Source: Selaginella moellendorffii
Lineage: Eukaryota > Streptophyta > Lycopodiopsida > Selaginellales > Selaginellaceae
DNA: 64,000 nucleotides
Reading direction: 5' to 3'
Assembly: GCF_000143415.4 (NCBI RefSeq)
Contig: NW_003314370.1
Location: forward strand, 489,517-553,516
The position numbers were made by a program, and so were the translations under genes. Positions 52,943 through 64,000 of this stretch are shown piece after piece. Under the pieces are notes generated by a model. That model saw only the letters and a program-made list of their open reading frames with translations, was not told the origin of the DNA and did not search any database. Every line of letters starts with the position of its first letter. Position 1 is the stretch's first letter.

Positions 52943-53341
52943 TAGATTCATGCGGAAAAGATTGTCGATAGGACCACGTAGGGCTGGATAATGGCGTGTC
53001 AAAATATACGCTTATTGCTGCGCTTTGTGGAGGATTAGATTCTTCCATGGAATTATTTGAAGATTTTGGGGAATTGGCAAGCAAGGTTCCCAGTCCACTG
53101 GATTGAAAGTGGCAGCGATGGCTAATTCGCGTCTAGCTTCTCTCTTTATCGCTGGCACGGATGGCCACGGACTCCAATACTTTATATATTTTGGCTTTTT
53201 ACCATTTTTTGGAGCTCCTTTAATAAAAAGTGTTCAAGTAATAAAAGGCCCTTATTTGTCACGATCATAAATTACATTCCTTCAATTCCATATGCATTTG
53301 AACAGTATCAAGAATATTCCTCTAAAAAGGGCGAAGTTCCT

Positions 53342-53349
53342 TATATAAA
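53342..53349 (+). promoter_or_regulatory. TATATAAA box before HAD gene copy 2
   Basis: Same element and spacing (28 bp before the ATG at 53377) as at 40456; identical context. Confidence 0.5.
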
Positions 53350-53376
53350 GCCCTACACCCAACGCTACAGCGATGT

Positions 53377-54009
53377 ATGGCACAATTAGAAGCTCAACAC
53401 GTTGACAAGGTAGGCAAGCCGACTTTGATCCTCGACTTGGACGGCACACTGATTGCAACGTCTCGGCAAGCGGGGCTACACGCGAAGCTCGATTTTGTGG
53501 TGGAGTTTGATCCTCAAGAACAGCCCGTCTGGGTTTGCAAGCGCCCTGGTCTGGATGATTTCCTCAGCAAAGCATCGCAGCTTTTCGAGGTGGTGGTGTT
53601 CAGCCTGGGGAAGAGAGCGTACGTGGAGAAGATGCGGGAGAAGATCGATCCCAGTGGCTCGCTGGTGGCGTTTTGGCTGTCCAGGGACTCTTGCAGTGGC
53701 AGTGATGCCATCAAGGAGTACAAGGACTTGAACAGCCCGAGCTTTGGGAGGGATTTGCGCAGGGTGGTGTGGGTGGATGATTTCCGGGATTCTTTCCGAA
53801 TGAACCTGGAGAGCGGGATTGTGGTGCCAATGTTTCGGAACAGCAGCAGTGGCAACGATCGGGTGCTCATGGATTTGTGGCCGCATCTGGAAACACTTGC
53901 AACTTATGGGCCTGATGTGGATGTGAGGGCTGCTCTGCTCTCACTGCCGCTCCCTCTGCTCGAATCCAACCTTGCCAGGGCAATCAGTCGCCCCAAGCTG
54001 TGCATGTAA
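53377..54009 (+). CDS. FCP1/SCP-like HAD phosphatase, copy 2
   Basis: The 210-residue product is identical to that of 40491-41123, and no nucleotide difference was seen in the coding region. Motifs are DLDGTL (catalytic Asp pair), KRPGLDDFL, VVVFSLGKRAYVEKM and VVWVDDFRDSF. It is followed after 642 bp by the second PanK-kinase gene, so phosphatase and fusion kinase were duplicated together, including about 0.4 kb of 5' flank with the TATA box. If the duplication is real, dosage is doubled; if it is an assembly artefact, this is an allele or the same locus. Confidence 0.84.
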   Translation: MAQLEAQHVDKVGKPTLILDLDGTLIATSRQAGLHAKLDFVVEFDPQEQPVWVCKRPGLDDFLSKASQLFEVVVFSLGKRAYVEKMREKIDPSGSLVAFWLSRDSCSGSDAIKEYKDLNSPSFGRDLRRVVWVDDFRDSFRMNLESGIVVPMFRNSSSGNDRVLMDLWPHLETLATYGPDVDVRAALLSLPLPLLESNLARAISRPKLCM

Positions 54010-54651
54010 TCCTACTGTGGTTATATATGATAAAAAGCTATGCCACGCAGAATCTTACAAGGCCGAGCAAAGCATGGCATGTAGAGGGGAGAAAATCGGA
54101 AGGAAAGGGTGTGGCTCGTTTCTCGATATGCTTGCTTGTGAAACTCTTTAATCCTTTTTGCTTCTCGTACACTGCTAGAGTAGAAGAGAGGAGCAGGATG
54201 CCGCACGGGGTCTTTTGTACGAGAGAGACAGCTCCGGCGACAAGAGATGTGAGGGGACTGCTTCTTCACAATCACTTGACATCTTTTCAAGTTCCTGATT
54301 CTGCTCGGTTCCTTGTCCCCGAGATCCATGGAGCGGGGGCTGGAATTGGCTGTGTCATTGTGCAGTCTCTTCATCTTACAGCATTTGCCCAGAGGCGGGA
54401 TCCGGTGCGACGAAGCTGGTAAGGATCCAATCTTCCCTGTACATGTCACTCGCAAGACTGAAAATACCACGAAGCCCGCGCGTTCCGATCTGACCTGTTT
54501 CTCTTTTTTGCCCCTTGGTTTCAGTCACGACGGATGCCGCGCGGGGCCGCGCTGCACGGGCTACGGGCTGGACGGGCGGCAGTGACGTGCGTCACTTTTG
54601 CGCGTTGGCATATTTCTAGGGAGCGTGGGTATATTCCTTCTTGTGCAAGCG

Positions 54652-57122
54652 ATGGCGCCGGGAGCAAGCGCTGACGATCGCGCTCGGGGCGAAGGCGATG
54701 GTGCTCCGGGCGACGGCGATCGGGATGCCGTGGCTCTGGACATTGGTAATGTGCTTAGCAGCATTTCTTTGTTCCTCATCCTCATGGATCCATGTTTTGG
54801 TCTGTCCAGGGGTCTCTATGGTCCGGGTCGCGCGTTTCTTGCCGACTCCCATGGCGGGATCGGATCTCCCCTGCCGTGGAGGCTACCTCGAGCTCAAAGA
54901 ATTCTCGACAATCCGTGAGTGTCTTGACGCGCTGCAATCCCAAGGCATCACAACGATTAAGGTCTCTAGCTCATTGAATTTTCTCGCCTCGTAGCATTTG
55001 CCATTACACAGGCCACGGGGGAGGGGGTTTTCCGGCACTCCCGCATCTTCGAAGAGCACTTGGGCATTCAACTGGAAATCCTACCCGACATGGAGTGCTT
55101 AGTAGCAGGAGCAACGTTCATGCTACAGGACGCAAAAAATCAGCAGGAACATCCTTTATTCCCGTTCCTGCTCGTCAACTTTGGCACAGGCGTGAACATG
55201 ATCAAGGTCAGGGGTCTTTCTCCACAAAAGTAGCTCCACAAAAGAAGCTAACGTGAACCTACAGGTGGAAGGCCATAATGTTTTCAAAAGAGTTTCGGGC
55301 ACGACCATAGGTGGCGGTGCACTGCGCGGCCTCTCATCGCTTGCAACTTCCTGTCAAAGGTGAAACAGCAATATTCTAATGTTAACATGAAATTTTTTTG
55401 GTGTTTTTTTCTAGTTTTCAAAGCTTTTTGGACTTGTGCTCCAATGGAGAAAGTACTGGAGTGGATTTGCTCGTCACAGATATGCATGGGACCACGTCAA
55501 CAGAGGTAAGAACAGTGTTTTTTTTATCTAAACGTTATTCTTTTCTTTTTTACCAATAGGCCAAGCTCCCGCACTCGGCCATAGCTGCGAGTCTTGGAAA
55601 ATTGAGCTGGGGTGAATCCACAGGGCATTGGCGAGAGGAGGACATTGCTATGTCACTCCTTCGGATGATAGTGAACAACATCTCCCAGATAGCTTCGCTC
55701 ACCGCTGCCGGACAGAACGTGAAGAAGACTGTGTTCACCGGAAGCTTTTTGCGTGGCCCCGTGGTAAACGTGCTGAGATCTGCGATGCAGTTCTGGTCTC
55801 CGGCAGCACAGCCAGTTTTCCTCCACAGCGATTACCTCAAAACGGCCGGTGCATTCTTGGCAGGGCCTCGGTGTTGCTCCACTCCTCCCATGACTAAAAA
55901 GGTACATTCCATTTTTGGCTACACACAACGATTGCGTTACTCCTCCTCCAGGGATACACTCCTCCTCATTTGAGGAGGGCACCGGAGCCACTTTCAGCTG
56001 CAACCAAGGATGAGCTGAGCTCAACATTGCTCAATGCCGCGCGATGCCTCAAGGCGTCCGGAGTAAGCGTTTGTTTTGAGTTGTCACAGTGTTTCTCTAA
56101 TTGTATGTGTAGGATTTGTCGGAGAGGACGTTTAATTACATTGTCAAGGATCTCTGCGGCGGTGAGCTGGGAACAAAGCACATCAACACCAAGTTCAATG
56201 AAGAATTCACGTTGATCAAACAGCTTGGAAGAGGTGCTGACGGTGTGGTTTACATGTGCCGACACAAGTTTGACGGACAAGTGTACGCGGTAAAGCAGGT
56301 GAGCTTGGAGTGTATGTCATGAACCAAAGCTCTCTAATCTATGCTTTGCAGATCCATGTCCGGAAAGACCTTGAGAGTGTCATGAAGGAAGCAAGAACAC
56401 TTTCAACTCTGGCTCATGCAAACATTGTGAAATATCATACTTCTTGGTGGGAGGAGCAGCCTGGTGGGGGTTGTGTGGTGTACATCCAAATGCAATACTG
56501 CACGAGGTACCAGTGTGTAAAATCTTTCCCTTTTTTTTTTTTTTTTTTCCTTTTTTCGAGCTGACAAGCCATTTTTACAGCTCGTTAAAAGATATGCTGG
56601 AAGATCCAAAAGCCTTGATCCCGGTGGCAGCGTTCAACGAGCTCGTTCAAGCTGTTGAGTACCTGCATGAAAAAAAAATCATTCACAGAGACATCGCTCC
56701 GAAGAATATCTTTTTCGACGACTATAATCGCCTGAAACTGGGAGATTTCGGGCTGGGTACGTAGTTTTCTAGTTTCCTCCTTGCCAGAGGTTCTCATATT
56801 TATTTTTCCAGCGAAGAAGAAGTTGTCGCTCCCGAGAGAGGGTGGGAAAGTTGGGACAGGCATGTACTCCTCGCCAAAGCAACTCGAGAATGAGATGGCT
56901 TCCGATATTTTCAGCCTGGGGATGATACTTTTCGAGCTCAATTGCCGCTTCTCACCCGAGAACCAAGACAGAGACTCCACGATGCAGCTGGCTAAGGATG
57001 GCATCTTCCCAAAGGAGTGGGAAATTGCAAACCAGGAATTGGCAGAGAAGATTCGGAGCATGCTACATCCAAACAGGAGCCTCAGGCCGACAGCCAGCCA
57101 GATCCTGGCTTCTCTCCCGTAG
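54652..57122 (+). CDS. Pantothenate kinase - eIF2-alpha-kinase-like fusion, copy 2
   Basis: Copy of 41766-44236 at a constant offset of 12886, with the same 11 exons and the same 635-aa product. The PanK half (ALDIG at about 54738; VNFGTGVNMIK; SGTTIGGGALRGL) and kinase half (LGRGADGVV at about 56225; HRDIAPKN at about 56690; DFGL at about 56745; DIFSLGMILFEL at about 56905) are unchanged, including the unusual DIGV, TGEG and HRDIAPKN residues. All splice sites and even intronic homopolymers (the T tract near 56530) look identical. This argues for very recent duplication, conversion or assembly redundancy. The stop is followed by the same 3' flank and Helentron remnant as copy 1. Confidence 0.82.
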
Positions 57123-57700
57123 AAACAACATTCCATTAGAGAATGTAATGGACCTCAGTCCCACTTTCTCACCTCCGCGGGCTAATGGCTGTCCCCTGGT
57201 GCTAGGCTCATTCTCCACCGATCAACTTCAAGCTTCCAGCAAAATGGAATGCTTTCTCGAGGTCAAAAACCAGATCAACGACCGGTGTGAAGACCAAAGA
57301 CGACCGGAGACCACGTTGGCCTCTACCCAAATGGTTGCTTCTACAATTGCATGCATGATCCATGCAATTTTGGCTCGCCTCGCTAGAGCTTGCACTGCAG
57401 CAAAAGGTGGCGGAGAGGTTGCAAAACCTTTGGCCACCACTTATTTTGAGAAAATGAGAATAAGCACACACTCAAATTTGAATAGATAAAGCTTGATCAC
57501 TAACACTGCAACATGTTGATAAGTTATGCTACCAAAGTAGAAAATTAAAAGGCATACATGCAATTGTCATCCACAAATCATTGCCCAGTGGGATTGGAAG
57601 AAGTGGTATGGCAATTCCTTGCAGATTTAACAAAATTTATGCTAGAAATTATTGTGAATAAGTTTTTTGGACAAAAGAGAGTTGAATCTAGTAAATAAAA
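57123..57700. other. 3' flank of PanK-kinase copy 2
   Basis: Same as 44237-44814; no gene supported. Confidence 0.6.
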
Positions 57701-60570
57701 TTGCTGTGTGTTGCATTGCATGGTTTGCTTTTGTTTTTATATTTTTTATTAGGATGTATAATTTGTTATGATCTGTCCAATATGCAGGTCCTATTCCTGC
57801 TTTTGTATATATTATATCTTTTATCCATATATGATCTATTAATTTATTATTACATGTGTTGTGCTTTATTATTTATATGCATCCTTCTTTCTCCATTATT
57901 GTTCGAAGTGGTTTTGCTTCTTCTTTTTGGTAGTCAATATTGAAATCTCCTGTAATTATTACTGGCTTTTTATTATCTATTTTCTGTATATATTTTTGTA
58001 GTTGTTTTATGAATATTTGTATATTTGTTCCAGGTTTTCTATGTAAATTTTTTATCTTTAATTTTTAAATTTTTTTTTCTAGTGATACATATGACATTGC
58101 CAATGTTTCTGTTTTTAGATGTTCTATGATTTATAGTCATTTGTATGCAATGTTCATGTATATATGATTTATATTTATTAAAATTTAAATCCTCATGTTT
58201 TTGTGTTCTTACTTCTTGCATACATATCATATCTGATGTTAATAATTGTGAATCACTCTCTATATCGTCTTTATGTGCAGTAATAGATGTTGTATTTAGA
58301 ACTTGTATAATTGTTTGGTTAGCTATTTTTTCTTCTTGTAAATCTATTAAATCAATTTGCCATAGTGCTTCTGTTGTCATTCTTAATATTTCTTTAGCTG
58401 CATCTTTATTGATTTTAATATGTTTATGTTCAATTGGTCTATATAAATGTATACCTTTTAGTGTTTGTGCTCTTGATAATGCTGTATATGCTTGTCCTAG
58501 ATATTTTGTTTTATATGAGTCATATCCTAATTGCATAACTGTTGATCCTTGTGCTCTATGTGTTGTTCTTCTTGCGCATGGTTGTACTGGAAATTGGGTT
58601 CTACTTATAACATAATTTTTATTTTTAGTAATATTTATTATTCTTGTTTTTTTTATTGGTGTCCAGTTTTTTTTTTCATTATTTTGGTTTATTGTTATGT
58701 TTTCTTTAGCTCTTGTTTTTTCACCTGTTTTTATATTTGGGAATTCTATCCACATTATTTGTTTTTCTTCAATCTGGGTTACATCTTGTACTACTCCATT
58801 TGCTCCATTTACTAATCCATCTTTTGTTGTTGTATTTTGTGTTATTTCAATTGCCATGTTGTTTTTTCAAATGTAATATTTCATGTAGTCCTTGTGTTTT
58901 TTTTGTGTTATCTGGCAGCATGAAATGTGTAGGACAGGAATTTCCATGTTTGTCTTGTGCTTTTATAATTATATCTTGACTTTTTGTTGTATTGTTTTTT
59001 CATTATGTGTTTTTACTTGTTCATTAGTTGCAAATATCGAATAGTATTCTGTGTTATATGTATCTGTGGTGACTTGTTTCTTTATATATTCTAGCTCTTT
59101 ATCTGTTTGTTCTCATATTTTTATTTTATTTAAAGCTTTTATAAAGATTATATCATCTTTTTGCCTCATTATTTTAGTAAGTTCATAAACTTTAATATTA
59201 TTTTTCCATGGGTGGTATATAGAGACATTATTTTCAGGTCCATATGTTTTTGTTGAATAAATTGGTGCTTCAAATATATGATTGAATTGATAGAAATCAC
59301 TTGTAAATAAACAATCCATCCCACCAAAGTTTATTCCATATGTTGTTTTGAAACTTTCACATCTTCTACTTATATCTTGTAGCATTTCTGCACTTACCAT
59401 TGATATTTTATCTATTACTAAACAATTTATTATTGAAAACTTTCTCTTATATTTATCTAATGTGTCATTTGTTAATATTGTTTGACGTTGTTTTGATGCT
59501 TATGGTCGAAATATAAAAGCTGAATGTATTGTTGAACCATTTATATTACAAACTACTTTCCTGTAGGTGGTGTTATTAATACTGTTTGTCGTGGTTCATT
59601 ATTTATATCTTGGTTTATCATTTGAGTGCTTTTATAAGTGTATTTAAAAGCATTAATTTTCCAATTTCTACTCTTGTTAAAAATAAGCACAGCTGTTTGT
59701 TAGGTTTTTTTATTTTTTTCAATATGAAGTTATCATGTATTATTCTTTGCTTTTTATTTAGAGTTCTTAATAATTGGTGATATTTAATAGTTTCTATAAG
59801 GTATTCATCTTGTATTATAATTTTTGTATTTGTTAATATTTATATTTTATATTTAAATTTAAGTTTTTTTATTTTTTATTTGAAATAAATCTTTCCCTAT
59901 ATCAAATTCATTTGTTTGGTTTGTATTTATTTCTTGTATATATTGTGCTTGTTCTTTTAATATTTTATTTGCTTCTTGTTCTGGATTCTCCCAATTAAAT
60001 TCACTCTCATTTGTTGCTTTTTTATATATGTATTGATATTGTTTTTCATTTATTTGTTCCATATTTTGCTTCATATGAATTCATATATTTTGTGTATATT
60101 TCTTTAAGATCTTCTTCTTTTCTAAATTTTTTATGTAAGATTAATCTTTCAAAAGCCCATTTTCTGGATCTTTTTCTTTACTAAAGTTTATATATTTAAT
60201 TATATTGTTTTTTTAATGTTTTTGTGTTGTTAATTATTTTTCAATTATATATTCAGTTGTTATCTCTGCTAATGTTAAATCTTCTAATTCTTTATGTTTT
60301 TCTTTGGATATGTTAATAGTTTTTATTTGCTCATTTTTATTCTTTCTTGATAAATAATAGTATCTAGAAACAATTTGCTGCTCAGTTAAATCAATATTAA
60401 TATTTTATTTTAGTTATTTTGCTTTTTTATTTGCAAATCCTTGAATTGATAACAATTTTGCATCTAGAAGTTCTGCCATTCAAATTTTTTCTTTGTCATA
60501 ATTTTTCCCTTTATACTTAAATGCCATTATTGCCCTTAATGTCCTTACACCCACCGGATATATGGGTGCA
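57701..60570 (-). mobile_element. Decayed Helentron-type element, copy 2
   Basis: Same helicase-endonuclease remnant as 44815-47700. Here a 272-codon minus-strand frame (58039-58857) is uninterrupted and joins PIF1 C-terminal motifs (SRTQFPVQPCARRTTHRAQG, QAYTALSRAQTLKGIHLYRP) directly to the endonuclease start (LNTTSITAHKDDIESDSQLL, TSDMICMQEVRTQ). This proves one fused protein. Further frames give SMVSAEMLQDISRRCESF, LFTSDFYQFN and LTKIMRQKDD (59113-59400), and ITGDFNIDYQ (about 57935). Several stops of copy 1 are sense codons here (TAG against TGG near 58361) and vice versa. Confidence 0.8.
60548..60568. other. Short hairpin, copy 2
   Basis: CACCCA/TGGGTG stem as at 47676-47696; the loop reads CCGGATATA instead of CCGGATAGA. 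Confidence 0.4.
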
Positions 60571-61320
60571 TCAAGATTAATTTTCTCTAAGATTGTTTAA
60601 AGAGATTCAACAATCGAACCGAATGAACTATTTTTAGCCTAATTTCAGTAAGTAATAATTCTCTATCTTTCAATCAATAGCTTTGTGAGGGTTGTTAATT
60701 GATAATCTAGACCAGTAGAAACAATCAAAAATCTTTTACTTACTTTTCAATGTTATTCCTTTGAAAGCCATTTATGCCCTAAAGCTATATTAAATTTTTA
60801 TTTAAAAGGGCCTAAAATGGGATTATCTCTTGCGATGAGAGAAACGTGAGCACAAGTACTAGACTCATGCATTCTTAAGTAATTGACTGCCTGCTCGATT
60901 GTATTATTTTTAGATCTCTTTCTTTTGGGTTAACGCCACTATCTCGCATGGATTCTGGGGCCTTGCTGCTTGAGCATCTGAATGGATCATGCAGTAGGAG
61001 ATTTCTGAGGGATACCTTCAAAAAGAGGGTTAATGCTTTGTAAATCCTCAAGATTCCTCAGAAAAATGAGTTATGAAAGAAAGAACTTTATCAAAACAAG
61101 GTGACATTTTCTTTTTGTAAGTCTTTTAGGAGTGGTCTTTGTCTTCTTTACACTACACCAAGTCGAAGGATTGCATAGGGCATTGGATATGGAGGTGTGT
61201 GATCGTCTCTCCTTGTTTTTTCTTTCTTCCTTTCGTTTTTCCTTTTCATTCACATAAGCTCCCATAGGATAAGAAGCTCTTGAGTAACATTGTGGCTTTG
61301 TTAGTTTTTGTAGCTGGTTT
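60571..61320. other. Duplicated gene-poor stretch, copy 2
   Basis: Counterpart of 47701-48485 with scattered substitutions and indels. No gene recognised. Confidence 0.5.
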
Positions 61321-62784
61321 ATAAGGTTTGGATTTAGTACTTTGCCACTGGAAACATAGAGTCTTTGCAAATACAAATGTAGGGACAGTGTCGTCTAGAA
61401 TCCTGTGAGACAACAACTCCTCCAGCACCTTAAACTTCTACTTCTGACCAGAGAGAAGATTTTCATCACTACAAATCTGTAGTGAAAGCATCTTCAAGCT
61501 CTATTGATAGTGGCGGCCCTGGACAAGGTAGTTGAGTCCAAAGAAAGTTGTTTAAAATGTTGAGCGAGATATCTTTGGCTTGATGTTTTCACTTTACAGG
61601 GTTGGCTAAGGAAAACTTCACACATCCAATGACAAGTCTCTAAAAAGTCAGTGGACTCAAAGATGGTTTGAAGTAGTTTATAACTTTATTTCTCGTTGGG
61701 ACATTTTTTTTATATACCTTGATGCAAGTTCTACTTGAAAGGATTTCTTTTGAGCTACAACAAGGTAGAGGAGAGCTCAATATCACCAGATTGGATATCC
61801 AGGGCTAAGAACCAAAGCAAACCTTTGATGTATGTGTGCGTTATTTCTTCTAAGCTGCTTTGTTTTTTTTTTGTAAGCTATCCAGTAGGATCCAGTAGGA
61901 GCACGGTCATTCAGAACCCTCACTGGGGTGACAAGAGCCTTAATTTAGCAAATTGCAAGCTCAATGATAAAGAGATGTCAAAGATACAAGGATTTTTAGT
62001 GACCATGTCCATGTCTCTAAAGGTCACCCTTGAAAGACGTGACTTTAGCATAAGTATAAAGTAGTCGCAATGTGAAATGCTATCGCTATTAGTATTTTGT
62101 TGACGCTACAGGAGAATATAATTCGAGGAAAAAGGTGCATACCATGAAGTTTTGCTGCTAATGGTATGCTTTCTAGATCCTCTCCGCTAGACAGCTTCTT
62201 CATGCTTTTCAAATTCGAGTCCTAGCTCAAATTTTTGATTGCCATAGTGATTTTGACCATGGCTTTTCCAACCCTTTTGTCAAGAGCACTACAAGAGCAT
62301 AGACGGCTTCAAACATCTAGTTCAAACAAATCAGCAACAAACTTGAAATTTGGAATTGCTCGTGGCTCAAGCTCTTTCACATTCATTTCCTTGCGCACTT
62401 ACTACAAGATGGGGTTTAGCATCTAGTACAGAAAGCAATACACTATATCCTTCACCCAACTTCTCTGAAGTCCTCAAGGAACTCCCTATCCGGGTGCACA
62501 ATGATCATTTTCCTAGATTCTAGTGTTAGGCATACAATGTTAAAGTGGTAGATTACCTGAGAAGGGCTTTCAGAGGCAACTTGTGTTTCTTGCGTATTAG
62601 TTCTCTTGCGAATTTTAGGTTATTGTGCAATGCAATTAGTAGCAATCTTATGAGTCGTCCATAGGATTGCTATTTTGTGTGCTTTGAAATCTAGAAATTG
62701 TTAAGAGAAGCACTACAAAATTTCACAAATAGATATTTATATTATAGAGAAAGCAATTGAAAAATAGACAAAAGACAAGTGTAT
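61321..62784. other. Copy-2-specific segment, no recognised gene
   Basis: Absent from copy 1. Short frames on both strands (61735-62064 +, 61246-61428 -, 62235-62426 +) show no family signature. It may hold 3' flank or further decayed exons of the OB-fold-like gene, or another insertion. Confidence 0.45.
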
Positions 62785-63760
62785 CTATTTCTGGTTGTTG
62801 GCAATTTCCATGGCTGAATTATTTGGTGTCTCAAAATGGACAATAATATTTGCCTCATTCAATAGAAAGAACCTTGTTGGTTTTGAAGACAGATAAATAA
62901 CAATCTTTTCTAGGGACTCCGTAGCAAACTTGACTATAGACCCTTCATCCAAATTATAAATTTTATCCACCATTTTATCATGCACTGTAACTCTATACTC
63001 CATCATGTCATTTGATATAATAGAACTAGTTATTGTAACTGATTTATGAGGGATGGAACATGCTTTACACTTTGTGCAAACAACAAAAGCATCTTCCCTC
63101 TCCTCTAACGTTGTGAACGAGCAAAATAAGCAAAGACTTTTAGCTTGAGTGAGGCTTTGTTGGTTGTCAGGGATAAAATATTCACTAATCTGTATAATTG
63201 GAAGTTAGAGTTGAAAGGAGATATAAACAATTTACATTACCTTGTAAGTAGGAGTGAGGCCACAGTGCATTTTATAAACTTCATTGAGCCTCTAAATTTC
63301 GTTTGAATCAACTAGTGGCAAAAATAAAATACTTCCAAGTGTTGCTAAATCACCTAACACACTCATGCTTTTCATAATATTAAAAAATGAAAAATTTGGC
63401 ATGTATCAACATGTAAATTTGCTACAATATGATGATATTGCTCTTCATACTCCAGATGCATATAGAGCTGTGAAAAATATCTTAGAAATAGAAAATTAAA
63501 TAGAAAAAAATATTACCACAGTTACGTCCAATGGATTATCAGAAGAAGCAATCTTTATTTTAGGAAGAATACTAGTGTTGATTACAACAGCATGTATAGC
63601 TTGTGGATAAACACTAGTAGCCATTAAAGATGATATAGAAGCACCTCTAGTTGGCTGTAATCTTAGTTTAACATGAAAATCATCTATAATTTGAATGATA
63701 GAAGAATCTATAATATAAAGAACTTTTTCTGAAGTTCCATAGTGGTAAATTGTCTGAAGT
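62785..63760 (-). pseudogene. OB-fold/zinc (RPA70-C-like) gene, copy 2, one-base frameshift in exon 2
   Basis: Exon A (about 63517-63745) has HYGTSEKVLYIIDSSIIQII and INTSILPKIKIASSDNPLDV. Exon B begins LYMHLEYEEQYHHIV at about 63470 but a missing base near 63405 shifts the frame relative to copy 1. Exon C runs uninterrupted from ISEYFIPDNQQSLTQAKSLC through CLFC...VVCTKCKACSIPHKSV, MMEYRVTVHDKMVDKIYNLD, to a stop at 62785. CX2C-X16-CX2C followed by a YRVTVHDK-type strand resembles the zinc-containing C-terminal OB fold of RPA70. Plant Helitrons often carry RPA-like genes, so it may be element cargo (inference). Confidence 0.45.
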
Positions 63761-64000
63761 GAGAGAATTATAATCTTGTTAATTTTTTTAAAAACATTAT
63801 GAACCTTGTAAGTGAGAAACATTTGCCAACTATAAATTTATTATATAATCACGCACATATGGATGAATTGCCATATACAGTTAAAGTTTGCAAGCCATGC
63901 ATATTTGTACAATCCATTATATAAGTTAAATATTTTGCACTTCACAGAGTGTTCTTTGCAAAATGAACTTTATAAGTTCCATACCTAGGCTGTCCATCAA

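Larger units (their letters stand above)
52694..63990 (+). repeat. Segmental duplication, copy 2
   Basis: Second copy of the block at 39808-49360, direct orientation. The left end runs on into LRR pseudogene sequence not present in copy 1, so copy 2 retains the more complete left end. It also has 61321-63128, absent from copy 1. Similarity is still visible at the right window edge (CATACCTAGGC), then differs. Confidence 0.95.

Noticed and set aside
52154-53084. Long minus-strand frames (up to 238 codons) over the LRR pseudogene
   Set aside because: GC-rich antisense shadows of LRR sequence; no recognisable domain.
1-64000. CRISPR arrays, rRNA or tRNA genes
   Set aside because: No regularly spaced identical short repeats, no rRNA wording, and no convincing tRNA T-loop/acceptor pairing were seen on reading; a tRNAscan run would be needed to exclude diverged tRNAs.

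Overview
The window reads as nuclear DNA of a compact-genome land plant, most likely a lycophyte such as Selaginella (inference). The reasons are short GT-AG introns of about 50-90 nt, nearly intronless PLS-class PPR genes, plant-only families (PIRL, AKR2, ELF4-like, KMS1/VMP1, a TIGR01589-type protein, membrane-anchored APX, a DUO1-like MYB) and short intergenic gaps. There are no bacterial operons, and I recognised no rRNA or tRNA genes and no CRISPR array.

Left half (1-32.5 kb) is gene-dense. In order: a partial PPR gene (-), a type IIB autoinhibited Ca2+-ATPase (-), an ankyrin protein (-), a PIRL leucine-rich-repeat protein (-) diverging from a 1,000+ residue PPR protein (+), then an ascorbate peroxidase (-) diverging from a CYP72-clan P450 (+). 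That last pair is followed by a decayed tandem copy: an APX 5' fragment and a P450 with its catalytic core deleted. Next come a chloroplast thioredoxin-fold protein (+), an unrecognised conserved-looking protein (-), a 74-aa protein (-), AKR2 (+), ELF4-like (-), mitochondrial ATP synthase OSCP (+), a TIGR01589-type protein (-), KMS1/VMP1 (-), and a frameshifted DUO1-like MYB (-).

Middle (32.6-39.8 kb) is AT-rich and repetitive. It holds a (TA)n-centred dispersed repeat, a degenerate Ty3/gypsy gag-protease-RT fragment cut by a 100-N assembly gap, and a non-coding, LTR-like stretch.

Right part (39.8-64 kb) is dominated by a direct duplication, about 39808-49360 against 52694-63990 (offset 12886 at first). 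Each copy carries a truncated LRR receptor pseudogene, a one-exon FCP1/SCP-like HAD phosphatase, an 11-exon gene that appears to fuse a type II pantothenate kinase to an eIF2-alpha-kinase-like protein kinase, a decayed Helentron-type element (PIF1 helicase plus EEP endonuclease, opposite strand), and a possible OB-fold/RPA-like gene. The 40.1-45.0 kb core shows almost no differences between copies, while the flanks diverge visibly. The PanK-kinase fusion beside a HAD phosphatase, present twice, is the strongest candidate for something undescribed. Its PanK active-site glycines and the kinase catalytic lysine are altered, so a regulatory or sensor role is possible (inference).
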